DNA from: Pseudomonas sp. FEN
GTDB lineage: Bacteria; Pseudomonadota; Gammaproteobacteria; Pseudomonadales; Pseudomonadaceae
DNA: 64,000 bases
Assembly (NCBI RefSeq): GCF_904067045.1
Contig: NZ_CAJFDC010000024.1
Location: 1-64,000, forward strand
Reading direction: 5' to 3'
Shown here: one piece after another, positions 33,299 to 42,159 of the stretch
Position numbering within the stretch: the first letter of the stretch is position 1
Layout of the letters: the number at the start of each line of letters is the position of its first letter
Notes under the pieces: generated by a model
Told to the model about the DNA's origin: nothing
Databases searched by the model: none
What the model saw: only the letters and a program-made list of their open reading frames with translations
Translations under genes and position numbers: made by a program

Positions 33299-34465
33299 TC
33301 AGCGTTGCGTCAGTGCCGCCCTCGGCACTGGGGCCGGCCCCGGTCGCAACAATACCAACCCCGCCAGCACCAGGCCACTACCCGCCACGATCAAGGCCGG
33401 CCGCAGGTCAGCACTGAAGTGGCTGCTCAAGGCCGCGAGCAACGGTCCGCAGAGTTGACCGGTGGCGAAACAGGCGGTCAGCAGCCCGGCATTGCGGTGG
33501 GTGGTCTGCGGCGCCAGTTCCCGCGAGCGCTGCATGACCAACTGCATGCAGGCCAGGAATGGCATGCCGCAGAGTATCACCCCCAGCACCAGCCCCAGGC
33601 CGCTCGACAACAGGCAGGCGAAGACCCCGGCGGCTTGCAGCCAGAGCGTCACCATCAGCCAGCGATGGGTGCTGTCGGGCCTGGCGCGCCGCAGGCTCAC
33701 CAGCACCACGCCGAGGGCCGCGAGCAGGCCGAAGCAGGGCCAGAACAAATCGGCCTGCCATTGACCGTGGAAGCGCGCACTGGCCATCTGCGAGAGAAAG
33801 GTCGCCGGGATGATGTAGCCCAGGCCATACAAGGCGTAGATCAGGCCGAGATGAGCGATGGGCCGCGGCTCGCCGTCCATGGCCACGGGGGCGCCGCCGG
33901 GGCTGGTACTCGGTAGCGGCAGGAAGGGCTGGATCAGTAGCAACATCAGCAGGCCGACACCGGCGTACACCAGCCACAGGGTCGACGAGTTCTGCCCCAG
34001 CAGGTTCGAACCCAGCGCCAGCAGGCCGGTGAGCAGGATGCCCAGGCCAGGGCCGGCAAACACCCAGGCGCCGAGCCGTGGCCGGCCGGCGGCATGTGCC
34101 AGCGGTTGGCTCAGGCTGGTGATCATGACCACCACCCAGGCACTGGCCACCCCCGTGCCGAAACGCAGCAGCCAGTGTGACCAGAAGCCGTGGGCCCAGA
34201 ACGAGGCCAGGGTCAGCAGCACGCACAACCACAGACCGGCGTGCAGACGCAGGCGAATAGGCCGGGCGCGGCGGACGAACAGCGCGTCCACCGCGCCCAG
34301 CAGGTAGCCCAGGTAATTGGCGGCGGCAATCAGGCCCGCGGCGGTCAGGTCGATCTGGCCCTCGCTGATCAGGTGCGGCAGTTGCGGGGTCAGGGCGAAG
34401 CGGCCCACGCCCATGGCCATCATCAGGGCGACGCAGCAGGCGGTCAGGCGAATCAGCGGTGACAT
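33299..34465 (-). CDS. YbfB/YjiJ-family MFS transporter
   Basis: A 388-residue protein with 12 hydrophobic segments. The N-terminal CCVALMMAMGVGRFALTPQL, then AANYLGYLLGA, is the YbfB/YjiJ signature. It probably exports a small molecule that I cannot name. ATG 34465 is divergent from a LysR gene 104 bases away, which is the likely regulator. No truncation. Confidence 0.87.
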   Translation of the reverse strand: MSPLIRLTACCVALMMAMGVGRFALTPQLPHLISEGQIDLTAAGLIAAANYLGYLLGAVDALFVRRARPIRLRLHAGLWLCVLLTLASFWAHGFWSHWLLRFGTGVASAWVVVMITSLSQPLAHAAGRPRLGAWVFAGPGLGILLTGLLALGSNLLGQNSSTLWLVYAGVGLLMLLLIQPFLPLPSTSPGGAPVAMDGEPRPIAHLGLIYALYGLGYIIPATFLSQMASARFHGQWQADLFWPCFGLLAALGVVLVSLRRARPDSTHRWLMVTLWLQAAGVFACLLSSGLGLVLGVILCGMPFLACMQLVMQRSRELAPQTTHRNAGLLTACFATGQLCGPLLAALSSHFSADLRPALIVAGSGLVLAGLVLLRPGPAPVPRAALTQR

Positions 34466-34568
34466 GGCGTCGGTTCCTGGCAGAGGACTATGACCGCTAG
34501 GCTAGGATCGATTGACTTTCTTTAAAAATGAATAATAGTGAGTAACTTGTTCAGGTTTGGAGAGGATC

Positions 34569-35471
34569 ATGGAGTTCAGCCAGTTGCGTATCTTCCAGGC
34601 CGTGGCCGAGGAGGGCTCCATCACTCGCGCCGCCGAGCGCTTGCACCGGGTGCCATCGAACCTGTCCACGCGACTCAAGCAGCTTGAGGAGCAACTGGGC
34701 GTCGAACTGTTCCTGCGTGAGCGCCAGCGTCTGCAATTGTCACCGGCCGGCAAGGTTTTGCTCGATTACTCGAGCCGCTTGTTCGCGCTGCATGACGAGG
34801 CCCAGGCCGCCGTGCTTGGCGGGCAGCCTGCGGGGGATTTCGTGCTGGGCACCATGTACAGCACGGCGGCGATTTACTTGCCGTCGATGCTGGCGCGTTA
34901 TCACCGCACTTATCCCGAGGTAAACCTGCAGTTGCAGTCCGCGCCCAGCGGCGAATTGCTTGAAGGGTTGGTCTCTGGACGCCTGGATGCCGCCCTGGTG
35001 GATGGCCCGCTGCAACTGGCCGGGCTCGACGGTATCTCGTTCTGCGATGAAACCCTGGTGTTGATCTGCCCGGCCGATCATCCGCCGGTGCATAGCGCCC
35101 TGGAGGTACAGGGGCAGCCGGTCTTCACCTTTCGCCGCGGCTGTGCTTATCGCTTGCGCCTGGAGGCTTGGTACGGCCATTATCACGCAGCCATGGGCCG
35201 CGCCATCGAGATCGAGTCCTATCCCGGGATGCTTGCCTGTGTGACCGCCGGTTCCGGCGTGGCGATGATGTCCGAATCGATGCTGGCCAGCCTGCCTGGG
35301 CGTGAAAACGTGTCGGTACATCGGCTGGTCGAGCCTTTTGCCAGCGCCACTACCTGGCTGATGTGGCGCAAGGGTATGGTCGGCGCCAACCTGGCGGCCT
35401 GGATCGAGTTGCAGAAAAACACTCCACTCCCGCTGACGAATAGTGCTGATGAGGTCCGTGCGTCGGCTTGA
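34569..35471 (+). CDS. LysR-family regulator
   Basis: ATG 34569 follows GGAGAGGATC; 300 residues. The HTH region reads QLRIFQAVAEEGSITRAAER, LHRVPSNLSTRLKQLEEQLG, then LFLRERQRLQLSPAG. The effector domain starts near residue 90 and has a single cysteine in SFCDETLVLICPADHP. Divergent from the MFS gene, it most likely controls it together with itself; the 104-base gap is AT-rich and could hold the T-N11-A site. It resembles regulators such as PtxR/GltC-type only in general. Confidence 0.87.
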   Translation: MEFSQLRIFQAVAEEGSITRAAERLHRVPSNLSTRLKQLEEQLGVELFLRERQRLQLSPAGKVLLDYSSRLFALHDEAQAAVLGGQPAGDFVLGTMYSTAAIYLPSMLARYHRTYPEVNLQLQSAPSGELLEGLVSGRLDAALVDGPLQLAGLDGISFCDETLVLICPADHPPVHSALEVQGQPVFTFRRGCAYRLRLEAWYGHYHAAMGRAIEIESYPGMLACVTAGSGVAMMSESMLASLPGRENVSVHRLVEPFASATTWLMWRKGMVGANLAAWIELQKNTPLPLTNSADEVRASA

Positions 35472-35482
35472 AGCGTTTTGCC

Positions 35483-35496
35483 ATGATTTAAATCAA
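35483..35496. promoter_or_regulatory. Anr/FNR-type box
   Basis: ATGATTTAAATCAA matches the consensus TTGATNNNNATCAA with one change at the first base. It lies about 102 bases before the small gene at 35598, which in P. aeruginosa (PA1414) is strongly induced by Anr in low oxygen. Confidence 0.75.
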
Positions 35497-35597
35497 AGAT
35501 CCTGATGCAAGGGACAGCATTGCGTAGGACTTAGGGCTATGATCTGTGTGAAGCGGCTACAGAACTCCGTCGCTCGCATTACCCTGAAGGGGGCTAT

Positions 35598-35723
35598 ATG
35601 AAAGACAAACTGCAAACCTGGCTCCATGACCTCGGAGTTGCTCTTGGCCTGATCGAACCGCCACTGCAGCCAGTACCTATTCGCACGGACGATGATCGCC
35701 GTCGTCGTCAACCGCGTCGGTAA
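35598..35723 (+). CDS. PA1414-like micro-protein, 41 residues
   Basis: ATG 35598 behind a GGGGG ribosome site encodes MKDKLQTWLHDLGVALGLIE, PPLQPVPIRTDDDRRRRQPR and R. This is the PA1414 family, a very small protein under Anr control in Pseudomonas. In P. aeruginosa the SicX small RNA comes from the 3' part of the same transcript. The gene was too short for many gene finders. The protein has an amphipathic start and a highly basic tail. Its own function is unknown to me. Confidence 0.82.
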   Translation: MKDKLQTWLHDLGVALGLIEPPLQPVPIRTDDDRRRRQPRR

Positions 35724-35869
35724 GTATTTGCTGGCGGATCATAGTCTTTTGACTGGATAACGCGGTCGGTGTCGGAGCGGAGCTTGTTGGAGCGCCGTAC
35801 CGCCGCGAAAGGGTTCTCCTGTTCGTCCATGGCGTCGCGGGCAACTCCGTTGAACGGCATTTACGCGGC
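35724..35869 (+). ncRNA. Candidate SicX-like sRNA region (3' of PA1414-like gene)
   Basis: By synteny with P. aeruginosa, where SicX is released from the 3' UTR of PA1414, this gap could encode an anaerobic small RNA. Sequence similarity to SicX was not checked and no strong terminator is obvious by eye, so only the position supports this. Confidence 0.3.
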
Positions 35870-36121
35870 TCAATGACGAGCAATTTTCTGCAGGAAAAGA
35901 CTCAAGTCGTTGACCGTGATCGCGTTCTTGAGCAGGCGGTCTTCCTCTTCGGTAAACGCGGTCAGATCAAACTCATCTTCAAGACGGAACATCAGATCCT
36001 CGATGTCCTGTTTATCCAATCCCAATGTCTGCAAGGTCTGCTCGTCATCGAACGCTTGATGCTCATCGAGCCGTTGGTTGATGAAGTCATGCACGCGCTG
36101 GCGAATCTCGGCTTTTTTCAT
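35870..36121 (-). CDS. Acyl carrier protein-like, lacking the attachment serine
   Basis: ATG 36121 gives 83 residues: MKKAEIRQRVHDFINQRLDE at the start, TLQTLGLDKQDIEDLMFRLE near residue 42, then DEFDLTAFTEE and VNDLSLFLQKIARH. The fold and the pattern LGxDxxDxxDLxxxLEDEF are those of carrier proteins, but where the DSL serine should be the sequence has DKQ. So it probably cannot carry phosphopantetheine and may act as a binding or regulatory protein. A longer frame to 36268 is rejected: the added part is compositionally odd. Confidence 0.75.
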   Translation of the reverse strand: MKKAEIRQRVHDFINQRLDEHQAFDDEQTLQTLGLDKQDIEDLMFRLEDEFDLTAFTEEEDRLLKNAITVNDLSLFLQKIARH

Positions 36122-36292
36122 CCGTTCGATCCCCTTGGTAGCCTTTGCGATACGGGCGGTGGGACTGTGCCGAGGAGGGGGCATTGCGATGGCTGTCAGG
36201 GATGACACCAGCGCTCCTCGTGCGCGCTTGTTTATCAAGAGCGTAGTTGCTATGGGCCGATACCGCACAAGTTTCCCCGTTCATTCCCCGGT

Positions 36293-36335
36293 ATGGGCGC
36301 CGGCTTGCCGGCAATGGCGGCCGATCATACGGTGC
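36293..36335. repeat. REP-like sequence
   Basis: GGGCGCCGGCTTGCCGGCAA with flanks resembles the core of Pseudomonas REP elements (GCCGGCTTGCCGGC). It lies in the gap between the carrier-like gene and the NCS1 transporter gene. Confidence 0.5.
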
Positions 36336-36405
36336 CAGGCTCCAGGGCCTCATCGCCGGAAATCGACCGGCGCGCCAACAGAAAGTGTGCCAGCGCGCTT
36401 GTGCT

Positions 36406-37911
36406 TCAGGCCGTCTGGCGCGCCCCAGGTTTCAACGTTTTTGCATTGTGCTGGCGCGCGTCGTCCGGGGCGTAAACCTCCGCCGTTTCCGGAAACAGGC
36501 TGAGCAGCGCCAGGTACATCAATGACGCCAGCCCGAGGGTGATCGGCAGGCTGATGTCGATGCCGTCGGCCAGGTTGCCCAGCGGGCCGACGAACTGCCC
36601 CGGCAGGTTGACGAAGCACAGGCCCACCAGCGCGCTGGGGATCCAGGCGCCCAGGCCGCGCCAGTTCCAGCCGTGGCTGAACCAGTAGCGACCGCCGGTT
36701 TCGCCGCGGGTGAAGATTTGCAGGTCATCCGGGCAGTAGTAGCCGCGACGCACCAGCAGGCCGATGATCATGATCACCATCCATGGAGTGGTGCAGGTGA
36801 TGATCAGCACGGCAAAGGTCGACACGCTCTGCACCAGGTTCGCCGCGAAACGGCCGATGAAGATGAAGGCAATCGACAGCACGCCGATCAGCAAAGTCGC
36901 CTTGACCCGCGACAGCACGCGTGGGAACACACTGGACATGTCCAGCCCGGTGCCATACAGCGAGGTGGTACCGGTGGACATGCCGCCGATCACCGCGATC
37001 AGGCACACCGGTAGGAAGAACCAGCTCGGCGAGACGGCCAGCAGGCCACCGACATAGTTGTTCGCCGTGATGTAGTCCGGGGCCTTGATCGCGACGATGG
37101 TGGCGGTCGCCAGGCCGAACAGGAACGGAATCAAGGTGGCGATCTGCGCCGCGATCACCGCCAGCATGATCCGGCTTTTCGAGGTTTCACGGGGGATATA
37201 GCGCGACCAGTCACCGAGGAACGCCCCGAAGGAAATCGGGTTGCTCATGGCCACCAGCGCGGCCCCGATGAAGGCGGCCCAGAAACCGGCCTGGCCCAAG
37301 GCGACGGTGCCGGCGAAGTGACTGTCGAAGGTCGGCGCAAAGGCGAAGATCCCCAGCAGGAACAACAGACTGGCGGCCCACACGGCGATACGGTTGACCC
37401 ATAGCATGAAGCGGAAGCCGTAGATACACACGGTCAAAACCAGGATCGCGAACAGGCCATAGGCCAGGCCCAGGGTCAGGTCGGTTTCCGGTATGTCGAT
37501 CAGGCGCTTGGCGCCGCCGATCAGCGCATCCCCCGAGCTCCACACCGAGAGCGAGAAGAACGCGATGGCGGTGAGCAGCGACAGGAACGAACCGACGATC
37601 CGCCCGTGCACCCCGAAGTGCGCGCCGGAGGAGACGGCGTTGTTGGTGCCGTTGATCGGCCCGAACAGCCCCATGGGCGCGAGGATCAGCGCGCCGAGCA
37701 GCACGCCCAGCACGATTGCCCAGACACCCGCCTGGAAGGACAGGCCGAACAGCACCGGGAAACTGCCGAGTACGGCCGTGGCGAAGGTATTGGCGCCGCC
37801 GAAGATCAGGCGAAACAGGTCGATGGGGCGGGCGTCGCGTTCATGGTCGGGGATCTGTTCGACCCCGAAGGTTTCAATGCTGCTAAGGCTTTTCTCATTG
37901 TTGTTATTCAT
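36406..37911 (-). CDS. NCS1-family transporter (cytosine permease type)
   Basis: A 501-residue protein with about 12 membrane spans. The N-terminal DHERDARPIDLFRLIFGGAN and the FGPINGTNNAVSSGAHFGVH region are NCS1-like. In P. aeruginosa the same place (PA1419) next to gbuA is occupied by such a transporter. Import of guanidinobutyrate or a related guanidino compound is a reasonable inference, not shown by sequence. It is followed in the same direction after the small NTF2-like gene and gbuA, so all three may share one transcript from the gbuA promoter. Confidence 0.85.
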   Translation of the reverse strand: MNNNNEKSLSSIETFGVEQIPDHERDARPIDLFRLIFGGANTFATAVLGSFPVLFGLSFQAGVWAIVLGVLLGALILAPMGLFGPINGTNNAVSSGAHFGVHGRIVGSFLSLLTAIAFFSLSVWSSGDALIGGAKRLIDIPETDLTLGLAYGLFAILVLTVCIYGFRFMLWVNRIAVWAASLLFLLGIFAFAPTFDSHFAGTVALGQAGFWAAFIGAALVAMSNPISFGAFLGDWSRYIPRETSKSRIMLAVIAAQIATLIPFLFGLATATIVAIKAPDYITANNYVGGLLAVSPSWFFLPVCLIAVIGGMSTGTTSLYGTGLDMSSVFPRVLSRVKATLLIGVLSIAFIFIGRFAANLVQSVSTFAVLIITCTTPWMVIMIIGLLVRRGYYCPDDLQIFTRGETGGRYWFSHGWNWRGLGAWIPSALVGLCFVNLPGQFVGPLGNLADGIDISLPITLGLASLMYLALLSLFPETAEVYAPDDARQHNAKTLKPGARQTA

Positions 37912-37966
37912 GATCTGCTCCGATCATTGTGGCGCGCCCATCGTTTGTGGGCGTCGCCGGCGTTGG

Positions 37967-38377
37967 CTAAGGGGAGGGCAGTCCTTGGGGGGGCGCGGAC
38001 AAATGTTCGTGGCAGGCCAGCCATTGGCCTTGTTCTTGTTGTTGGCGAAACACAATGGTTTCGCGTTCCTGGCTAAAGAGAAGCTCTCCTTGCAGGCGCA
38101 GCTCGGTGGTTACGTCATGGATGAAGATCGCCACGTCGCCCTGCAGGCTGACGCAAGCGTTGCTCGAGGTGCACGAGAGCACCTCGAAGCCATCCTCCGA
38201 ACGCCAGCTGTCCCACAACGCCTGGTAGGCATCGCGTGACAGCAGTGGCTGGTGAAGGGTGTGGAAGACGAAACTGGCATCGGCGCTGAATGCGCCGAAG
38301 TAGGCTTCGCGATCATTGGCGGCGAAGGCGCTCACCAGTGCGGCGGCTGCCTTGAGAACCTGATCATGCTCATTCAT
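37967..38377 (-). CDS. Small NTF2/SnoaL-like protein
   Basis: A 136-residue protein: LKAAAALVSAFAANDREAYF at the start, FHTLHQPLLSRDAYQALWDS in the middle, and QLQGELLFSQERETIVFR-like strands at the end (ELLFSQERETIVFRQQQ). These mark the NTF2-like cone fold. It corresponds by position to PA1420. Its active role next to gbuA is unknown. The start lies nine bases after the gbuA stop. Confidence 0.8.
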   Translation of the reverse strand: MNEHDQVLKAAAALVSAFAANDREAYFGAFSADASFVFHTLHQPLLSRDAYQALWDSWRSEDGFEVLSCTSSNACVSLQGDVAIFIHDVTTELRLQGELLFSQERETIVFRQQQEQGQWLACHEHLSAPPQGLPSP

Positions 38378-38386
38378 GGCGGCGCC

Positions 38387-39337
38387 TCAACGATGGGCTA
38401 CGCCGGGCAATACGCAGAGCATCTCGTACAGCAGGTTGGCCCCCAGCAGCGAGGTGTTGCCGCTGGTGTCATAGGGCGGTGAGACTTCGACCAGATCGCA
38501 GCCGATCAGGTCGAGGCCCTGGCAACCGCGGACGATCTCGATGGCCTGGATGGTGGTCAGGCCACCGATTTCCGGGGTACCGGTACCGGGTGCCCAGGCC
38601 GGGTCGATGCCGTCGATATCGAAGCTCAGGTAGACCGGGCCGCCACCGACTTTTTCGCGCACTTGCGCCATCAGCGGGGCGAGGGATTTGTGCCAGCACT
38701 CTTCGGCCTGAACCACCCGGAAGCCCTGCTTGCGGCTCCAGTTGAAGTCTTCGGCGGTGTAGCCCTGGGCGCGCAGACCGATCTGTACCACCCGGTCGCA
38801 GTCGAGCAGGCCTTCTTCCACGGCGCGGCGGAAGGTGGTGCCGTGGGCGATTTTCTCACCGAACATATGATCGTTGACATCGGCGTGGGCGTCGATGTGC
38901 ACCAGGCCGACCTTGCCGTGCTTCTTGTGGATGGCCCGCAGGATCGGCAGGGTGATGGTGTGATCGCCGCCGAGGGTCAGCGGGATGACCGGGTGTTCGA
39001 GAATGGCGTCGTAGGCTTCTTCGATGATGCGCACGGCGTCCAGCAGGTTGAAGGTGTTGATCGCCACATCGCCGATGTCGGCCACCGACAGTGAGTCGAA
39101 AGGCGCGGCACCAGTGGCCATGTTGTACGGGCGGATCATCACCGATTCGGCGCGGATTTCCCGTGGACCGAAACGGGTTCCGGCACGCAATGAGGTGCCG
39201 ATGTCCAGCGGGATACCGATGAACGCGGCGTCAAGGCCGGCGGCGGATTGCAGGTGCGGGAGGCGCATCATGGTGGCGATGCCGCCGAAGCGCGGCATTT
39301 CGTTACCGCCCAGTGGTTGGTGAAGAATCTTGTCCAC
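38387..39337 (-). CDS. gbuA: Guanidinobutyrase (ureohydrolase family)
   Basis: A 316-residue enzyme with all manganese motifs: LTLGGDHTITLP, LVHIDAHADVNDHMF and LSFDIDGIDPAWAPGTGTPE, plus EVSPPYDTSG near the end. It hydrolyses 4-guanidinobutyrate to 4-aminobutyrate and urea. The substrate call, rather than agmatine, comes from the match in position and order to PA1421/gbuA with its regulator gbuR divergent. MPRFGGIATMMRLPHL near the start is also the guanidinobutyrase-type N terminus. Confidence 0.87.
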   Translation of the reverse strand: MDKILHQPLGGNEMPRFGGIATMMRLPHLQSAAGLDAAFIGIPLDIGTSLRAGTRFGPREIRAESVMIRPYNMATGAAPFDSLSVADIGDVAINTFNLLDAVRIIEEAYDAILEHPVIPLTLGGDHTITLPILRAIHKKHGKVGLVHIDAHADVNDHMFGEKIAHGTTFRRAVEEGLLDCDRVVQIGLRAQGYTAEDFNWSRKQGFRVVQAEECWHKSLAPLMAQVREKVGGGPVYLSFDIDGIDPAWAPGTGTPEIGGLTTIQAIEIVRGCQGLDLIGCDLVEVSPPYDTSGNTSLLGANLLYEMLCVLPGVAHR

Positions 39338-39421
39338 GGGTAAGCCTCATCATTTGTTTTGGTTATCAGGGGCCGATTCTGCGAAAGGCGGTCGGCGGGA
39401 AGAATCGCTACCGGCAAATAG

Positions 39422-39445
39422 TTAGTTCAGATTTTTCTAAACTAA
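39422..39445. promoter_or_regulatory. Candidate GbuR operator
   Basis: TTAGTT at 39422-39427 and AACTAA at 39440-39445 form an inverted repeat with a 12-base spacer upstream of gbuA. The geometry fits a LysR site (T-N11-A type). A REPIN separates it from gbuR. Confidence 0.45.
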
Positions 39446-39486
39446 TGGCAGGCTGGGAGATAGACTTGTTTCCGGTGAATACCTTG

Positions 39487-39616
39487 GTGGCGAGGGGGCT
39501 TGCCCCCGCTCGGCTGCGTGGCAGTCGTAAAGCGGATACAGCAATCTGCCTGATACAACGTGGTTGCTGATTTAAGGGCCGCTTCGCCGCCCAACGGGGG
39601 CAAGCCCCCTCGCCAC
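39487..39616. repeat. REPIN between gbuA and gbuR
   Basis: GTGGCGAGGGGGCTTGCCCC plus CG at 39487-39508 recurs inverted at 39595-39616 (22-base arms). The two arms enclose about 86 bases. Confidence 0.85.
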
Positions 39617-39651
39617 ACTGCCCGGTATTCAGGCCCTATATAGGAACTCCC

Positions 39652-40545
39652 ATGGCCAACGCTTTACCCGACCTCAAACTATTGCGCATTTTCGTCAGCG
39701 TGGTCCGGCACCAGGGCTTTGCCAATGCCCAGCAGGAACTCAATCTCTCGACGTCGGCCATCAGCACCTACATGAGCCAGCTCGAAGCCTCCCTGGGCCT
39801 GGTCCTGTGTCATCGTGGACGCGGCGGTTTCAGCCTGACCAGCAAGGGCGAGCTGTTCCATCAGGAAACCCTGCGCCTGCTCGGTGAACTCGAAGGGTTC
39901 GAGCAATATGCCGCTGCTCTCAAGGGCGAGTTGCGCGGTACCCTGAACCTGGGGGTGATCGACTCCACGGTCAGCGAGCCGGCGCTGCCCCTGGCCGAGG
40001 CTATCGGTGCCTACAGCCAGGAGCACCCGGCGGTGCACCTGCACCTGTCGGTGATGAGCCCTTACGAATTGCAGCTCGGCGTGCAGGACAATCGCCTGGA
40101 CCTGGCCATCGGCGCCTTCTCCACGCGCATGAGCGGGTTGGTCTACCAGCCGCTGTATCGCGAACAGCACTGGCTGTATTGCAGCAACCGTCATCCGCTG
40201 TACAACGAACGGCGTATCCCGGAACAGGTGATCACCCAGCAACGCATGGTTGGCCGCGGCTATTGGAGCCAGGCCGAGCTGGCGCGCCATGGTTTCAAGC
40301 ACAGCGCGGCGACGGTGGAAAGCATGGAGGCGCAACTGATCCTGGTGTTGTCCGGCGCCTACATCGGCTACCTGCCCGAGCACTATGCCCAGCCCTGGGC
40401 CGACAAGGGCGACCTGCGGGTGCTGCTGCCGGCGACCTTCGGTTACCAGGCCCCGTTCTCCATGATCCTGCGTCGGGGGCGCAGTCGCGAACCCTTGATC
40501 CAGACGTTCCGTGACCTGCTCAAAGCGCAGCTCAATCAGTCCTGA
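39652..40545 (+). CDS. gbuR: LysR-family regulator, GbuR
   Basis: A 297-residue protein, DLKLLRIFVSVVRHQGFANA, QQELNLSTSAISTYMSQLEA then LCHRGRGGFSLTSKG make up the winged HTH. The effector domain follows. By position and orientation it is the counterpart of PA1422, which activates gbuA in response to 4-guanidinobutyrate. The start ATG lies 314 bases from the divergent gbuA start, a long gap because of the REPIN insertion. Confidence 0.85.
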   Translation: MANALPDLKLLRIFVSVVRHQGFANAQQELNLSTSAISTYMSQLEASLGLVLCHRGRGGFSLTSKGELFHQETLRLLGELEGFEQYAAALKGELRGTLNLGVIDSTVSEPALPLAEAIGAYSQEHPAVHLHLSVMSPYELQLGVQDNRLDLAIGAFSTRMSGLVYQPLYREQHWLYCSNRHPLYNERRIPEQVITQQRMVGRGYWSQAELARHGFKHSAATVESMEAQLILVLSGAYIGYLPEHYAQPWADKGDLRVLLPATFGYQAPFSMILRRGRSREPLIQTFRDLLKAQLNQS

Positions 40546-40559
40546 TCGGTATTCACTCA

Positions 40560-41174
40560 ATGTCCAGAGCCCGTTGCGAACGCTGCCTGCGCCCAGAAAG
40601 CCATTGCCTGTGCACACTGATCCCGCAGTTGCACAGCCGCACCCGCGTGCTGCTGTTGCAGCACCCCAGCGAGGTCAACCACGCCTTGAATACCGCACGG
40701 TTGGCGGCGCTGGGCTTGAGCAACGCCGAATTGCGGGTAGGCGAAGTTTTCGAAGAGCTGGCCGAATGGCTGCAGCAGCCCGGTTACCAGGCGAAATTGC
40801 TGTTTCCGGGGGAGGATGCGCAACCCTTGTCGGCGTATGCGGCGGCCCCTGCTGACTTGCCGCTGTTGCTGGTGGTGCCCGACGGCACCTGGCGCAAGGC
40901 GCGCAAGCTGCTGTACCTCAATCCATTGCTGGCGACGTTGCCGCGGGTGACGCTGCGGCCGGGGGCGGTTTCGCGCTATCGGTTGCGCAAGGCCCCCGAG
41001 CCTGGCGCGTTGTCAACGCTGGAGGCGGTTGTCCAGGCGCTGGAAAGCCTGGAAGCGCCGCTGTCGTTCGCGGCGTTGCTGCGGCCGTTCGAGGCCTTGA
41101 TCGAGGGGCAGATCCGGGCGATGGGCGAGGAGACGTTCTTGCGCAACCATGAAAGAAATCGCCCGACGAGCTAA
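40560..41174 (+). CDS. DTW-domain tRNA aminocarboxypropyltransferase
   Basis: A 204-residue protein: zinc-type cysteines in RARCERCLRPESHCLC at the N terminus, QHPSEVNHALNTARL, and the DTW motif PDGTWRKARKLL near residue 105. Enzymes of this family (TapT/YfiP) transfer the aminocarboxypropyl group from S-adenosylmethionine to uridine 47 of tRNA, making acp3U. Start is 14 bases after gbuR, same strand, but no functional link is expected. The length fits. Confidence 0.85.
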   Translation: MSRARCERCLRPESHCLCTLIPQLHSRTRVLLLQHPSEVNHALNTARLAALGLSNAELRVGEVFEELAEWLQQPGYQAKLLFPGEDAQPLSAYAAAPADLPLLLVVPDGTWRKARKLLYLNPLLATLPRVTLRPGAVSRYRLRKAPEPGALSTLEAVVQALESLEAPLSFAALLRPFEALIEGQIRAMGEETFLRNHERNRPTS

Positions 41175-41206
41175 GGGCGTTCAATCTGAAAAGTGCGGGA
41201 CAACCT

Positions 41207-41278
41207 GTGGGAGCGGAGCTTGCCCGCGAAGCTTTTGGCGGCCTCGCGGGCCTCTTCGCGGATAAATCCGGCTCCCAC
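41207..41278. repeat. REP pair, imperfect
   Basis: GTGGGAGCGGAGCTTGCCCG at 41207 and the inverted remains CGCGGATAAATCCGGCTCCC at 41258-41277. It is the same REP class as at 26,675. Confidence 0.7.
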
Positions 41279-41318
41279 AAATCCGGCTCCCGAAAAGTCC
41301 GGGTCCCACCCAGCCGAC

Positions 41319-41906
41319 TCAGTGGTGACGGGGCTTGAGGATCGCCGGTTTTTCGTCGGGGGCGTTGCACAGCAGGTACAGCGCGGTCAGGGCTTCCGGG
41401 ATCTGCACGACCATGTCGTCCATCAGGTTGGCGTCGGCGGCGATATCGGCGAACTCGGGTTGTTCGTCGAACAGGCCGGAACCGACCATGATCGGCAGGA
41501 GCATCTCGCTGACTTCTTCCTCGGCGGTTTCGAACCAGGCTTCCTCGCGCAGGAACACGCCCTCCATGAAGCCGATGCACCAGCCGCGCAGTTCGGAATC
41601 ATCCGGGTCGTCGCCCAGGTCGAGGTCGCAGGGCAGTTCGAACTCTTCGTCGGAAGCCAGTTGGCGAGCGATATGGGCCTTGAGCTGGATCAGCGTCGCT
41701 TCGATCTCTTCGCGCTGGGCGGCGTCGCGGTAGTGCGGTTCCTCGGAGAACAGGGCGTCGATCCATTCACGCTCGGGGACGATCTCGGCGCAGATCGACA
41801 ACGCGGTCAGGTAGCCGTGGGCGGCCACATAGTCCAGCGCTTCTTCGTGCAGCTCGTCGGCGTCGAGGAAGGCTTGCAGGCGGGTGAGTTGCTCAGCGAA
41901 GGACAT
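41319..41906 (-). CDS. YecA/UPF0149-family protein
   Basis: A 195-residue acidic, helical protein. The family core RGWCIGFMEGVFLREEAWF is present near residue 120, preceded by HGYLTALSICAEIVPEREW. No C-terminal SEC-C zinc tail is seen, so it is the shorter UPF0149 form. Function unknown. The start ATG 41906 has CCAAGGTAGCC upstream. Confidence 0.85.
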   Translation of the reverse strand: MSFAEQLTRLQAFLDADELHEEALDYVAAHGYLTALSICAEIVPEREWIDALFSEEPHYRDAAQREEIEATLIQLKAHIARQLASDEEFELPCDLDLGDDPDDSELRGWCIGFMEGVFLREEAWFETAEEEVSEMLLPIMVGSGLFDEQPEFADIAADANLMDDMVVQIPEALTALYLLCNAPDEKPAILKPRHH

Positions 41907-42159
41907 TGGAGGCTACCTTGGGAATAAACGATAGGCAATTCTAGGCGTTCTTGAGCCCTCAGGCCAGCAAGCACTGAATTCCCTTAACCGACCGGCATCG
42001 CCCATTGCCCTCCGACGCTCGGGTATACTGCCGCGTTTTGTGATGCGCTGCTGACCCGCATGGCGGCTCAAGAAATGCCCGCTTACGGAATTTTTCGTGA
42101 AATCGGCGAATCTTGGGCCAGCCTTTGGGAAATGCGTTTCGGTGATTTTTGGAGTGGCT
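41907..42159. other. Gap upstream of recQ
   Basis: No gene. It holds the divergent promoters of recQ and the YecA gene; no repeat seen. Confidence 0.4.
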
